A DNA stretch of 43,061 bases from Bacillota bacterium (GCA_023400055.1 JAEXFN010000030.1:1-43061), one strand, 5' to 3'; counted from the first letter of the stretch, positions 9,221-18,032 are shown. Notes: a model not told the origin generated them from the sequence alone. Translations and numbers: made by a program.

Positions 9221-9445
9221 TTATTTGGCTAAAAGTTCAACGATGATTAGCAAAAATCCGAACACGATTGCTAACCACATTGTAGCCTTATCTAATAATT
9301 TTTCAAGCCCCTTGTTCTTGGAGAAAAACATCTGACCGCCGGAGCCGATTGAACCCAATCCCTCGCCTTTACTCGGTTGTAAAATAATAATCGTGGTTAA
9401 GCCGATGGATACGATCAACAGCAAAATCTGTAAAGCTAATTTCAA
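9221..9445 (-). CDS. secG: Protein translocase subunit SecG
   Basis: Small membrane subunit of the SecYEG protein export channel, 74 residues. Two hydrophobic helices (about 2-22 and 52-72) flank the conserved loop LQPSKGEGLGSIGSGGQMFF. I chose TTG 9445 because GGAGGTG lies six bases upstream, giving MKLALQILLLIVSIG. It follows eno and ends at a strong terminator; the eno-secG order is common in Bacillota. Confidence 0.93.
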   Translation of the reverse strand: MKLALQILLLIVSIGLTTIIILQPSKGEGLGSIGSGGQMFFSKNKGLEKLLDKATMWLAIVFGFLLIIVELLAK

Positions 9446-9511
9446 ATTTGACACCTCCAACCCGTTCACTCGATAATTTTAGCACAACAGGCAGAGATCT
9501 ACAAGTCTCTT

Positions 9512-10819
9512 TTACCGATAGATGTTGTAAAAGGCTTTCTTGCCGGGGAAGATCGCCTCTTCGGCCAGAAGGCCCTCGATCCGCAGCAGCTGATTGTATT
9601 TAGCGACCCGATCGGTGCGGGACGGGGCTCCGGTTTTGATCTGGCCGGCATTGGTCGCTACCGCGATATCGGCAATGGTCGCATCCTCGGTTTCACCGGA
9701 ACGGTGCGAAACGATCGCCGTGTAACCGGCGCGCTTGGCCATCTCGATCGCATCCAGCGTTTCGGTTAACGTCCCGATCTGATTGACTTTGATCAGAATA
9801 GCATTGGAAACGCCCAGCTTAATTCCTTTGCTTAACCGCTCGGTATTGGTCACAAAGAGATCGTCGCCGACCAGCTGAACTTTCCCGCCCAGGCGTTCGG
9901 TCAGCATCTTCCAGCCATCCCAGTCCTCTTCGGCCATGCCGTCCTCGATGGAGATGATCGGATAGTTATTGACCAAGTCGGCCCAAAAGTCGGCCATTTC
10001 CGCGGAAGTCTTCACGAGATTCGATTTCCAGAAGTAGTACTTGCCTTCCTCGCCTTTCTTCTTGGCCTCGTCCCACAGTTCGGTGGAGGCCGGATCCATG
10101 GCGATCATGATGTCGTCGCCGGGTTTGAAACCGGCTTGTTGAATCGCCGCCATGATCACATCCAGAGCTTCCTGGTTGCTTTTCAGGTCGGGAGCGTAAC
10201 CGCCCTCGTCTCCGACTGCGGTGCCATAACCTTTATCCTTCAAGACCTTCTTCAACGCATGAAAGATCTCGGCGCCCCACCGCAGGCATTCGGAGAAACT
10301 GGAGGCGCCCACCGGCATGACCATGAATTCCTGAAGATCGACGCTGTTATCGGAGTGCTTGCCGCCGTTTAAAATGTTCATCATCGGAACCGGCAGCTCT
10401 TTGGCGTTTACGCCGCCCAAATAGCGGTACAGTGGCAGATTCAGGCTCAACGCGGCAGCCTTGGCGACCGCCAGGGAAACGCCCAGGATCGCATTGGCGC
10501 CCAGCTTGGCCTTGTTGGGAGTGCCATCCAGCTCGATCATCACTTTATCGATAGTGACTTGGTCCAAAGCATCCAGTCCGATTACTTCCGAGGCGATTTC
10601 CTCATTGACGTTATCCACGGCTTTTTGAACGCCGCGGCCTAAATAACGCTCTTTGTCGCCATCCCGTAACTCAACCGCTTCAAAAGCGCCCGTGGAAGCC
10701 CCCGAAGGAACCGCAGCCCGTCCCACGCTGCCATCGGCCAGTTCCACTTCCACCTCTACCGTGGGATTGCCGCGCGAATCCAATATTTCGCGGGCATAAA
10801 TGTCAACAATTGATGTCAT
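9512..10819 (-). CDS. eno: Enolase
   Basis: Converts 2-phosphoglycerate to phosphoenolpyruvate, in glycolysis and gluconeogenesis. 435 residues, full length. It begins MTSIVDIYAREILDSRGNPTVEVEV; metal and catalytic regions are GDEGGYAPDL, SIEDGMAEEDWDGW, LVGDDLFVTN and the signature SHRSGETEDATIADIAVA. The ATG at 10819 has AGGAGG upstream; longer in-frame starts are not needed. It lies 87 bases after tpiA; that gap holds a short dyad (TTGTTG-TG-CAACAA). Phosphoglycerate mutase, usually between tpiA and eno, is missing. Confidence 0.98.
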   Translation of the reverse strand: MTSIVDIYAREILDSRGNPTVEVEVELADGSVGRAAVPSGASTGAFEAVELRDGDKERYLGRGVQKAVDNVNEEIASEVIGLDALDQVTIDKVMIELDGTPNKAKLGANAILGVSLAVAKAAALSLNLPLYRYLGGVNAKELPVPMMNILNGGKHSDNSVDLQEFMVMPVGASSFSECLRWGAEIFHALKKVLKDKGYGTAVGDEGGYAPDLKSNQEALDVIMAAIQQAGFKPGDDIMIAMDPASTELWDEAKKKGEEGKYYFWKSNLVKTSAEMADFWADLVNNYPIISIEDGMAEEDWDGWKMLTERLGGKVQLVGDDLFVTNTERLSKGIKLGVSNAILIKVNQIGTLTETLDAIEMAKRAGYTAIVSHRSGETEDATIADIAVATNAGQIKTGAPSRTDRVAKYNQLLRIEGLLAEEAIFPGKKAFYNIYR

Positions 10820-10906
10820 TTTACGACCTCCTATTTGATGGACTAAGGTAAGGAATCGCTCTTTCCTTATATTGTTGCACAACAAGAGTCTGCTTCATAA
10901 CCGGAA

Positions 10907-11659
10907 TTATTTATAATTAACGATTCGATAGAAAGATTCTACATCCAAACTGGCTCCGCCTACCAAAGCGCCGTCGATCTCCGGCTGTTCCATGTATTCT
11001 TTGATATTTTCCGGTTTAACACTGCCGCCATATTGGATCCGGACCTGTTCGGCCAGTTCGGCGCCGTACACTCCGGCAATGGTCTTCCGGATCAAACCGA
11101 TAACTTCATTGGCGTCCTGGGCCGTCGAGGAACGGCCGGTGCCGATCGCCCAGATCGGTTCGTAGGCGATGACCACCTTGGCGAGGTCGCTCGCGGAAAT
11201 CTCCGCCAACGCTTTTTCGGTCTGGCTCTTGATTAAAGCGCTGGTTTCGCCGGCTTCCCGTTGGGCCAGCGACTCGCCGACGCAAATAATCGGCTTAATT
11301 CCGTGGGCCAACGCGGCTTTCGCCTTCTGGTTGACGGTCGCGTCCGTCTCGCCGAAGTACTCCCGCCGCTCCGAATGTCCGATAATGACGTAATCGCAGC
11401 CGACGTCCTTCAGCATCAACGGGGAAATTTCGCCGGTAAACGCGCCTTGTTCTTTCCAGTACAAATCCTGGGCGCCCAAACCATGCTTCGTGCCTTGGAG
11501 CAACTCCTTGACCGTGCTCAAAGCGGTGAAGGGCGGACAAAAAACCACCTCGACCTGATCCAAGGCCGTCAGTTTACCGATCAACCCCTTGACCAGGTCT
11601 TTGGCTTCGGGGAGCGTCTTATACATTTTCCAGTTCCCGGCAATAATCGGTTTGCGCAT
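10907..11659 (-). CDS. tpiA: Triosephosphate isomerase
   Basis: Interconverts dihydroxyacetone phosphate and glyceraldehyde 3-phosphate. 250 residues. Active-site parts are visible: the Asn/Lys pair in GNWKMYKT, the catalytic His in VIIGHSERRE, the catalytic Glu in VIAYEPIWAIGTG, and the phosphate-binding YGGSVKPEN and GALVGGASL. The ATG at 11659 has GGGAGG upstream. It is separated from pgk by 78 bases that hold a GC-rich hairpin. Confidence 0.98.
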   Translation of the reverse strand: MRKPIIAGNWKMYKTLPEAKDLVKGLIGKLTALDQVEVVFCPPFTALSTVKELLQGTKHGLGAQDLYWKEQGAFTGEISPLMLKDVGCDYVIIGHSERREYFGETDATVNQKAKAALAHGIKPIICVGESLAQREAGETSALIKSQTEKALAEISASDLAKVVIAYEPIWAIGTGRSSTAQDANEVIGLIRKTIAGVYGAELAEQVRIQYGGSVKPENIKEYMEQPEIDGALVGGASLDVESFYRIVNYK

Positions 11660-11684
11660 GATAACCTCCCTAATCGTGACGCGA

Positions 11685-11711
11685 CCCGGGCCGCCAAAAT
11701 GGCACCCCGGG
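11685..11711 (-). other. Intercistronic hairpin between pgk and tpiA
   Basis: CCCGGG arms with additional GTGCC/GGCGG pairing around an ATTTT loop and no T tract. It could be an mRNA processing or stability element that sets the level of tpiA-eno-secG relative to pgk. Function is inferred. Confidence 0.5.
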
Positions 11712-11737
11712 CAACGATTTTAACTCCATCCCGTTCC

Positions 11738-12925
11738 TTACTTATCGGATAATGCGGCTACGCCCGGCAGGACAATTCCTTCGAGGAATTCCAAGGAAGC
11801 GCCGCCACCGGTGGAGACATGGGACATCTTCTCGGCGAAGCCCATTTGTTCCACAGCGGCCGCCGAATCGCCGCCACCGACAATGGTGGTCCCCTTGCTA
11901 TGCGTCAAGGCCTCGGCGACGGCCCGGGTACCGACGGCAAACTGCGGCAGTTCGAAGACGCCCATCGGGCCGTTCCAAACCACGGTGCCCGCTCCGACGA
12001 TCGCCGCGGAGAATAATTTAATGGTTTCCGGTCCGATGTCTACGCCTTCGAGGTCCGCCGGGATCTCTTTGGCGCTCACGGTCTTGGCGAGGGTCGGTTT
12101 CTTGAAATCATCCGTCACCACTGTGTCGACGGGTAACAGCAACTTAACCCCTTTTTCCTTGGCCTTCGCCAGCATTTCCTTGGCGAAATCGATCCGCTCG
12201 GCATCGAGCAAAGATTTCCCGATCTCATAGCCCTGGGCTTTCAGGAAAGTATAGGCCATGCCGCCGCCGATAATCAGGGTATCGACCTTTTCGAGCAAAT
12301 TCTTGATGACGCCGAGTTTGTCGGCGACCTTCGCGCCACCGAGGATCGCCACAAAAGGCCGTTCCGGGTTGCTCAGGGCTTTGCCCATGATGTCGATCTC
12401 TTTTTGCATTAAGTAACCGGCGACCGCTGGTTGGAGGAATTTGGCCACACCGGCGGTGGAAGCATGCGCGCGGTGCGCGGTGCCGAAGGCGTCATTCACG
12501 TAAATGTCGGCCAATTCGGCCAGCTTTTTGGCGAACGCCTCATCGTTGGCCTCTTCTTCCTTATAGAAACGCACATTCTCCAGTAGTACCACTCCGCCGG
12601 GGGCCAAAGCGGCGATGGCCTGCTTGGGTTCTTCGCCGATGCAGTCATTGACTTTGACCACCGGTTTCCCCAGCAACTCGGAAAGGCGCTTGCCCATGAC
12701 ATCCATCCGGTATTTATTGTCGGGTCCCCCTTTGGGACGGCCGAAATGCGAAACGAGAATGACTTTGGCTCCCCGATCCGCCAGGGACTTAATGGTGGGA
12801 ATCGCCGCCTTGATCCGGCGGTCATCGGTGATATTGCCTTGATCGTCAACCGGAACGTTAAAATCCACCCGCACTAAAACGCGTTTGCCTTGCACATCAA
12901 TGTCATCAATGGATAATTTGTTCAT
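11738..12925 (-). CDS. pgk: Phosphoglycerate kinase
   Basis: Transfers the acyl phosphate of 1,3-bisphosphoglycerate to ADP, making ATP. 395 residues. Landmarks are RVLVRVDFNVP, the substrate-binding SHFGRPKG, the hinge and nucleotide site AILGGAKVADKLGVI, VWNGPMGVFE and the C-terminal GGGDSAAAVEQ and STGGGASLEFLEG. The ATG at 12925 is preceded by GAGGAGG. It follows gap after 60 bases that carry a perfect 24-bp palindrome. Confidence 0.98.
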   Translation of the reverse strand: MNKLSIDDIDVQGKRVLVRVDFNVPVDDQGNITDDRRIKAAIPTIKSLADRGAKVILVSHFGRPKGGPDNKYRMDVMGKRLSELLGKPVVKVNDCIGEEPKQAIAALAPGGVVLLENVRFYKEEEANDEAFAKKLAELADIYVNDAFGTAHRAHASTAGVAKFLQPAVAGYLMQKEIDIMGKALSNPERPFVAILGGAKVADKLGVIKNLLEKVDTLIIGGGMAYTFLKAQGYEIGKSLLDAERIDFAKEMLAKAKEKGVKLLLPVDTVVTDDFKKPTLAKTVSAKEIPADLEGVDIGPETIKLFSAAIVGAGTVVWNGPMGVFELPQFAVGTRAVAEALTHSKGTTIVGGGDSAAAVEQMGFAEKMSHVSTGGGASLEFLEGIVLPGVAALSDK

Positions 12926-12947
12926 TCGTCTTCCTCCTCTCAAGGAA

Positions 12948-12971
12948 TAGGGGCGATGGCCATCGCCCCTA
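12948..12971. other. Perfect 24-bp palindrome between gap and pgk
   Basis: The left arm TAGGGGCGATGG is followed directly by its exact complement. In RNA it would form a very stable hairpin at the gap/pgk boundary. No T tract follows on the minus strand, so it is more likely a stability, processing or attenuation element than a full terminator (inference). Confidence 0.6.
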
Positions 12972-12985
12972 AAAATTCAGAACAA

Positions 12986-14056
12986 TTATTTATGATCTTG
13001 CTTAACCATGTAAGTGAGCAGGTCGATGACCCGGTTGGAATAACCCCACTCGTTGTCGTACCAAGAAACGACTTTGAAGAAGCGTTTCTCGCCCTTCAGG
13101 TTATTTTGGAGGGTCGCCAGGGAATCATAGATCGAGGAACGGTTGTCGTGCACGAAGTCGGTGGAGACCACTTCTTCGTTGGCATAACCGAGCACGCCCT
13201 GCAGATAGGTCTCGGAAGCTTTCTTCATCAAGGAGTCGATCTCCTCGATGGAGGTGTCGCGGGTCGCCCGGAAGGTCAGGTCGACCACGGAGACGTCAGG
13301 AGTCGGTACCCGGAAGGACATCCCGGTGAGCTTGCCTTTGGTGGCCGGCAGAACTTCGCCGACGGCCTTAGCCGCGCCGGTGGTCGACGGGATAATGTTG
13401 ATGGCCGCTGCCCGGCCGCCGCGCCAATCCTTCTTGGAAGGACCGTCGACCGTCTTCTGGGTGGCGGTATAGGAATGGATCGTGGTCATCAAACCGGTTT
13501 CGATGCCGATTCCTTCTTTTAAGATAACGTGGACCAACGGAGCCAGGCAATTGGTGGTGCAGGAGGCGTTGGAAACAATACTATGGCTGGCGGAATCGTA
13601 CTCGCCTTCGTTGACGCCCATCACGATGGTCTTGACTTCGCCTTTGCCCGGAGCCGAAATGATCACTTTCTTGGCGCCGGCCGCCAGATGGCCTTTGGCT
13701 TTTTCGGAATCGGTGAACAAACCGGTGGACTCGATGACGTATTCGACGCCCAATTCCTTCCAAGGCAGTTGGCTGGGGTCTTTGGTAGCCATGACACATT
13801 TGATTTTGTGTCCGTCGACGATTAATACGTCATCGGTTTCTACGGCCGGACTGCTTTTTTCGGTAGCCAGTTGACCAGCGAATTTACCATGAACGGAATC
13901 ATACTTTAATTGATAAGCGAAATACCTGGCATCGGTACTGATATCGACGACTGCCACAATGTCGATATCCTTTCCAAGCAGCCCCTTGTCGTGCAAGGCA
14001 CTGAAAACCAGCCGTCCAATTCGGCCAAACCCATTAATACCAACTTTTACAGCCAT
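12986..14056 (-). CDS. gap: Glyceraldehyde-3-phosphate dehydrogenase
   Basis: Oxidises glyceraldehyde 3-phosphate to 1,3-bisphosphoglycerate with NAD(P). 356 residues, about 20 longer than the common form; extra residues lie in the N-terminal half (DSVHGKFAGQL and the stretch before ESTGLF). Rossmann motif INGFGRIGRLVF, catalytic Cys in SNASCTTNCLAP, and VVSWYDNEWGYSNR near the end. The ATG at 14056 has GGAGGAA upstream; the longer frame from 14101 runs into the cggR end and lacks a ribosome site. First enzyme gene of the operon, 48 bases after cggR. Confidence 0.97.
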   Translation of the reverse strand: MAVKVGINGFGRIGRLVFSALHDKGLLGKDIDIVAVVDISTDARYFAYQLKYDSVHGKFAGQLATEKSSPAVETDDVLIVDGHKIKCVMATKDPSQLPWKELGVEYVIESTGLFTDSEKAKGHLAAGAKKVIISAPGKGEVKTIVMGVNEGEYDSASHSIVSNASCTTNCLAPLVHVILKEGIGIETGLMTTIHSYTATQKTVDGPSKKDWRGGRAAAINIIPSTTGAAKAVGEVLPATKGKLTGMSFRVPTPDVSVVDLTFRATRDTSIEEIDSLMKKASETYLQGVLGYANEEVVSTDFVHDNRSSIYDSLATLQNNLKGEKRFFKVVSWYDNEWGYSNRVIDLLTYMVKQDHK

Positions 14057-14104
14057 TTCTAATTCCTCCATTTTTAATATGTTTCGGTGGCGGATTACCA
14101 CCGT

Positions 14105-15139
14105 TTAAAGCCAACGATTGGATAAATCCATCATGGCGCGGGCCGCGCCTTCATCAATCACCAATACGTTACGCGGGGCGTTGGTGAGCACCGCTTTAAC
14201 GGCCGCGGCTTTACTCGCGCCGCCGACCACCGCGATAACCTCTTCGGTCTGGTCCAGCTCGTTCAGTTGCAGTCCGACACTGGATGTCGAGTGAATCACA
14301 CTGCCGTCAATCGCGAAATAATATCCAAAGGCCTCACCGACCGCCCCTTGCCCGGTGATTTCGGCGATTTGGGGCTCCGGCATGCCGCGGCGTTTGGCCA
14401 TTTCTTCGGCGGTTCCAATGCCATGCATCACAATATCGGCCTTGCGAACCATATCTAAAATCTCTTTGATCTTGGGTTCTTCGGCGATTGAACGCATCGC
14501 TTTCTGTCCAAGATCGTCTGGAACATGCAACAGCCGGTAAGAAGCGCCCAGTCCTTTCGCAACGTTAGCTGCAACGGCATTGGCCTGGATCTCCACTTCC
14601 TCCCCCAAGCCGCCTCGCGCCGGAATAACCGTAATATTGCGTTTAACAGCCGGCGGTTTCAGCGCGGCAGCGACCTCGGCCAGCGTGGTTCCGCCGGTTA
14701 CCGCTAGAATGGACCCTTCGCGCAAGCGTCGACCCAGGTAACTGGCGGTTACGCGGGCGAGGTCTTTTTTTACAGTGTCATCCCGATCGGAATCGCCCGC
14801 AACTACCATTACCTTTTGGATTCCAAAACGTTGGGCGATCTCCTGTTCCAATAGGTTTAACCCTTGCAGTTCCCGGATATAACCCTCGATCTCCCATAAT
14901 AGCATCTCGCCCTGGGAGGTCACTTGCATCCCCGCGCTGGTCAGCGTCAATAGCTCCCGTTCCTTTAATAAATCGACCTCATTACGGACATGCCGTTCCT
15001 GCATATGCAATTGTTCGGCGAGGGCTCTGCGGCCGATCGGTTGTAAAAAAAGCACCGATCGCAGGACTTGATATCTGGATAACAGCAACGGAACGAGCTC
15101 CGGGATTATCTTTTGTTGCAACGATAGAAGTTTATCCAT
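14105..15139 (-). CDS. cggR: Central glycolytic genes regulator CggR (SorC family)
   Basis: Sugar-phosphate-responsive repressor of the gap operon; in Bacillus subtilis the effector is fructose 1,6-bisphosphate. 344 residues: N-terminal winged helix (about 20-90, with QPIGRRALAEQLHMQERHVRNEVDLL) and a C-terminal SorC sugar-binding domain (AVTGGTTLAEVA, VMHGIGTAEEMAKRRG, VVGGASKAAAVKAVL). I chose ATG 15139 (MDKLLSLQQKIIPELVP) with AGAGGCG upstream; earlier in-frame codons overlap the promoter. It is the first gene of the operon, and the operator in front (15172-15207) implies autoregulation. Confidence 0.95.
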   Translation of the reverse strand: MDKLLSLQQKIIPELVPLLLSRYQVLRSVLFLQPIGRRALAEQLHMQERHVRNEVDLLKERELLTLTSAGMQVTSQGEMLLWEIEGYIRELQGLNLLEQEIAQRFGIQKVMVVAGDSDRDDTVKKDLARVTASYLGRRLREGSILAVTGGTTLAEVAAALKPPAVKRNITVIPARGGLGEEVEIQANAVAANVAKGLGASYRLLHVPDDLGQKAMRSIAEEPKIKEILDMVRKADIVMHGIGTAEEMAKRRGMPEPQIAEITGQGAVGEAFGYYFAIDGSVIHSTSSVGLQLNELDQTEEVIAVVGGASKAAAVKAVLTNAPRNVLVIDEGAARAMMDLSNRWL

Positions 15140-15171
15140 TTTTAGCGCCTCTATGCTTATCACGGCAGTGG

Positions 15172-15207
15172 GATAAATTTTGTCCCAATTAGTATATTTA
15201 TGTCCCG
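15172..15207 (-). promoter_or_regulatory. CggR-type tandem operator
   Basis: On the minus strand CGGGAC (15207-15202) and TGGGAC (15187-15182) are direct repeats exactly 20 bp apart. The second is followed after six bases by TATC (15175-15172), close to the CGGGAC-N6-TGTC half-site described for Bacillus CggR; the first has ATAC in that place. The two half-sites overlap and follow the promoter -10. Confidence 0.8.
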
Positions 15208-15215
15208 CGACTTGC
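15192..15215 (-). promoter_or_regulatory. Promoter of the cggR-gap operon
   Basis: Minus strand -10 TATACT (15197-15192). A -35 of TTGCAA or TTTGCA lies 15-16 bp upstream (about 15213-15218). The first operator half-site sits in the spacer, so repressor binding would block RNA polymerase. Confidence 0.55.
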
Positions 15216-15277
15216 AAAAAAATAAGTTGGACCAAATTCCAAATTATTCTACATTATTTTTTATTCGCTTTCGCAAA

Positions 15278-16234
15278 TTAAATTCCTGCTTCTTCTGTAA
15301 AATTTTTAACGTATTGTCGGATAAGCCGTAAACGATGGTTTACTGCGGATTTACTAATGGGAGGGTGATGATATTCGCCCAATTCTTTTAATGTAGCTTC
15401 GGGATATTCCAGGCGAAGCTCGGCGGTCCGGCGCAGGCTGGCCGGAAGGCTCCCCAGCCCGCCCCGGGCGATTAACTGATTGATGGCTTCGACTTGCTCC
15501 CAGGCCGCCGAAACGGTTTTTTCAAGATTAGCGGTTTCACAATTCAGACGGCGGTTTACTTCTCCGCGGAGACCCTTGATTACCCGCACTTCTTCCAGCT
15601 TAATCACTGCGGAATGGGCTTGTATTAAAGACAGAAACCGGGCATTTGCTTCGCTTTCCTTCATATAAACCACGTAATAAGATTTTCTGTGGCTGATTTT
15701 GGCTTTCAAATGAACCAAGCTCATCAGGTAAATTAACCCATTGGCAAAATCTTCGTTATGAGTGATTAATTCCAGATGATAGTTCTTTTTTTGGGGATCG
15801 CTGATCGAACCGCCGGCCAAAAAGGCTCCCCGCAAAAAAGAGGCCCGGCAGCATTGTTCTTTCACGAGTTCGGCAGCGATTCCGCTTTCCAAAGAATGCT
15901 CCCGGGTCATCATGCCCAGTTCATCAAGAAGATCAATCAAACCAGGCTGGGAAGGAATAATGATCTTATAGCGGTGCAAACGTCCGAGCTTCTCATTTTG
16001 TTCGACTTGAATCTCGGCCACTAGCTTGGAGCAGGCTTTAATTAGCTTAATGATCCAACGGGCAATTCCCGCTGATTCGGTAGTGATCGACAGCGACAGG
16101 CGCTCTCTTCCGGTCAAATGGATGCTCCCCGCCATATGAATAATGGCCGACAGTTCCGCTTTATAACACTGTGCGCACCGGGGAATCGCATTGCGGATCG
16201 CTTCTTCCTTTACTAATTGTGAAAAAGTTTCCAT
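15278..16234 (-). CDS. whiA: WhiA-type DNA-binding regulator
   Basis: 318-residue WhiA protein: an N-terminal pair of LAGLIDADG-like subdomains without nuclease activity (about 1-200, including CCRASFLRGAFLAGGSISDPQKKNYHLEL) and a C-terminal helix-turn-helix (about 230-310, ending PPISKSAVNHRLRLIRQYV). In Actinobacteria it governs sporulation septation; in Bacillota it affects division and chromosome segregation. The ATG has AGGATG upstream. It is usually found with rapZ and yvcK, which are not in this window. It lies directly upstream of cggR on the same strand and divergent from spmA. Confidence 0.95.
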   Translation of the reverse strand: METFSQLVKEEAIRNAIPRCAQCYKAELSAIIHMAGSIHLTGRERLSLSITTESAGIARWIIKLIKACSKLVAEIQVEQNEKLGRLHRYKIIIPSQPGLIDLLDELGMMTREHSLESGIAAELVKEQCCRASFLRGAFLAGGSISDPQKKNYHLELITHNEDFANGLIYLMSLVHLKAKISHRKSYYVVYMKESEANARFLSLIQAHSAVIKLEEVRVIKGLRGEVNRRLNCETANLEKTVSAAWEQVEAINQLIARGGLGSLPASLRRTAELRLEYPEATLKELGEYHHPPISKSAVNHRLRLIRQYVKNFTEEAGI

Positions 16235-16266
16235 TCCGACATCCTACCCGTATATCCTGTTCTAAC

Positions 16267-16295
16267 TTGAGTATAAGCCATCATTAATATTTAAT
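16267..16295 (+). promoter_or_regulatory. Possible promoter of spmAB
   Basis: TTGAGT (16267-16272), 17 bp, TTTAAT (16290-16295), 40 bases before the spmA start. It fits a weak vegetative promoter. In Bacillus subtilis spmAB is sporulation-specific, so a mother-cell sigma factor may really be used; I do not see a clear one. Confidence 0.35.
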
Positions 16296-16335
16296 CCGGC
16301 AAACACATAGTAATTGAACAAAGGAGGCGGTATTA

Positions 16336-16932
16336 TTGATCAACACCATTTGGATGTTTCTAATCGGATTCAGTGTCATTGTAGCTGCCAGTACCGGTAA
16401 AATCTCGGTAATCTCCGATACGATCTTCACCAGCTCAGCTAGAGCCATTGAATTCACATTCGGATTAGCCGGAATGATCGCACTGTGGTCCGGATTGCTT
16501 AAAATAGCGGAAACCAGCGGAATTACCGAATGGATTGCCAGGGCATTTCAACCGATTTTGACATTGCTTTTCCCGAAGTTAAAAAGCGATCGTTCCGTGC
16601 TTGGGCTAATCTCAATGACTCTCGCCGCCAACCTCCTAGGATTGGGCAATGTAGCCACTCCGATAGGGCTAAAAACCATGGCCGATTTACAGAGGCACAA
16701 TTCATCCTCCGAACGAGCTTCACCAGAGATCTGTACCTTTATGACACTGGTCTTTGGAGGAATGAGCCTAATTCCTTCCACCTTAATCGCAGTCCGTTCC
16801 CGGGCTGGTTCAACTCAACCAGCATTCATCCTGGGACCCGTCTTTATCATTACCTTGACTGCCACTATCGCTGGCCTGTTTTTTAATTATCTCGCGCTTC
16901 GCTTGGATGATTGGTATCACCGGAAGGAATGA
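16336..16932 (+). CDS. spmA: Spore maturation protein A
   Basis: Integral membrane protein, 198 residues, with a nucleoside-recognition (Gate) domain. With SpmB it is needed for spore core dehydration and heat resistance in Bacillus and Clostridium. Several hydrophobic helices and the conserved LLGLGNVATPIGLKTM and STLIAVRS segments are visible. The TTG start stands after AAAGGAGGCGG. Its stop overlaps the spmB start (ATGA). Confidence 0.94.
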   Translation: MINTIWMFLIGFSVIVAASTGKISVISDTIFTSSARAIEFTFGLAGMIALWSGLLKIAETSGITEWIARAFQPILTLLFPKLKSDRSVLGLISMTLAANLLGLGNVATPIGLKTMADLQRHNSSSERASPEICTFMTLVFGGMSLIPSTLIAVRSRAGSTQPAFILGPVFIITLTATIAGLFFNYLALRLDDWYHRKE

Positions 16933-17471
16933 AAAAAATGTATCAATTATTTTCCAGCTTGTCGCAATGGGCCATCCCGCTTTTGCTGCTCGTGATCTTC
17001 GGCGCCGCATTACGCAAAAAAGTAGCGGTTTATGAAGTATTTATTCAAGGAGCGCTGGAAGGCCTGAAAACTACCATCAAACTGACTCCCTATATTTTGG
17101 CGATTTTCGTCGCGGTAGGAGTTTTCCGTTCCTCGGGCGCCCTGGATTTATTGATAGCCGCCTTTAAACCGGTGTTACAGTTTTGTGGAATTCATCCCGA
17201 CTTATTAACCTTAGGTTTTTTAAAGCCGCTCTCCGGCTCGGCGGCGCTTGGCATCACTGCCGAACTGCTAAATAAGTATGGTCCCGATTCGAAGCTCGGG
17301 ATTACCGCCTCGATGATCCAAGGCAGCAGCGAAACGACATTTTATGTCTATTCGCTATATCTGGGCGCAATCGCAATTAAAGACAGCCGTCATATCTTGC
17401 TCGCCGGTTTAGTCTGCGAAACCGTAGCAATCATCCTAGCCTTATTCTTCGGATTGAGGCTGGCCGGATGA
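16929..17471 (+). CDS. spmB: Spore maturation protein B
   Basis: Partner of SpmA, 180 residues, also a membrane protein with a Gate domain: EGLKTTIKLTPYILAIFVAVGVFRSSG, FLKPLSGSAALGI and QGSSETTFYVYSLYLGA are typical. I start it at ATG 16929, which overlaps the spmA stop by four bases. The 3' end overlaps the convergent divIVA end by 30 bases, a tight tail-to-tail arrangement. Confidence 0.94.
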   Translation: MKKMYQLFSSLSQWAIPLLLLVIFGAALRKKVAVYEVFIQGALEGLKTTIKLTPYILAIFVAVGVFRSSGALDLLIAAFKPVLQFCGIHPDLLTLGFLKPLSGSAALGITAELLNKYGPDSKLGITASMIQGSSETTFYVYSLYLGAIAIKDSRHILLAGLVCETVAIILALFFGLRLAG

Positions 17472-18032
17472 TTCCGTTGTATTGGTTGAAACCAAAACAT
17501 CTTCGCTAACCGCCGCAGCTTCTTTTAAGGCTGTTCCCGTCTGGGCCGGCTGGTAGGGATTTCGTTGCAAATGGTCCCAAACGATATTGAGATCCATTTC
17601 CTGTTCGGCGGTCGTCAACAAAGCGGTTAAAAAGCTCTTAAACTGGCATTTGAACATTTCAGTTTGCGATTTGAGCCAGGATAACTTCTGCATCTCTAGT
17701 TGGATGTCATCCTTAACCCGGCCTTTGATCTGTTCGGCTTGAAATTGAGCCTCTTTGACGATGATGTCCGCTTTGAGCTTGGCAGAGCTGATTTGTCCAT
17801 CAGCGGTCTCCTGGGCCAAGACCAAAGCATTTCTTAACGTTTCTTCTTTTTGCACATATTGCTCTAGTTTAGACTGGACTTCCTCCAATTTGGTCTTTAA
17901 CTCATTATTTTCCCGGTACAAAAACTCATAATCGGCTGAAATCTGAGCCATAAAGTTTTGCACTTCATGTACCTTGTAGCCGCGCATACCACGCCGGAAG
18001 ATAATCGTCTCCAGTTCAACCGGGGTTAACAT
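17442..18032 (-). CDS. divIVA: DivIVA-domain protein
   Basis: Coiled-coil scaffold that binds curved membrane at septa and poles, 196 residues. The N-terminal DivIVA lipid-binding motif is clear: MLTPVELETIIFRRGMRGYKVHEVQNFM. A coiled coil follows (about 30-130), then a Thr/Ser/Glu-rich tail. Of three near starts I chose ATG 18032, with GGGAG nine bases upstream; ATG 18038 and TTG 18041 are too close to it. Last gene of the ylm-like cluster, 57 bases after ylmH. Confidence 0.93.
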   Translation of the reverse strand: MLTPVELETIIFRRGMRGYKVHEVQNFMAQISADYEFLYRENNELKTKLEEVQSKLEQYVQKEETLRNALVLAQETADGQISSAKLKADIIVKEAQFQAEQIKGRVKDDIQLEMQKLSWLKSQTEMFKCQFKSFLTALLTTAEQEMDLNIVWDHLQRNPYQPAQTGTALKEAAAVSEDVLVSTNTTESSGQPQSEE

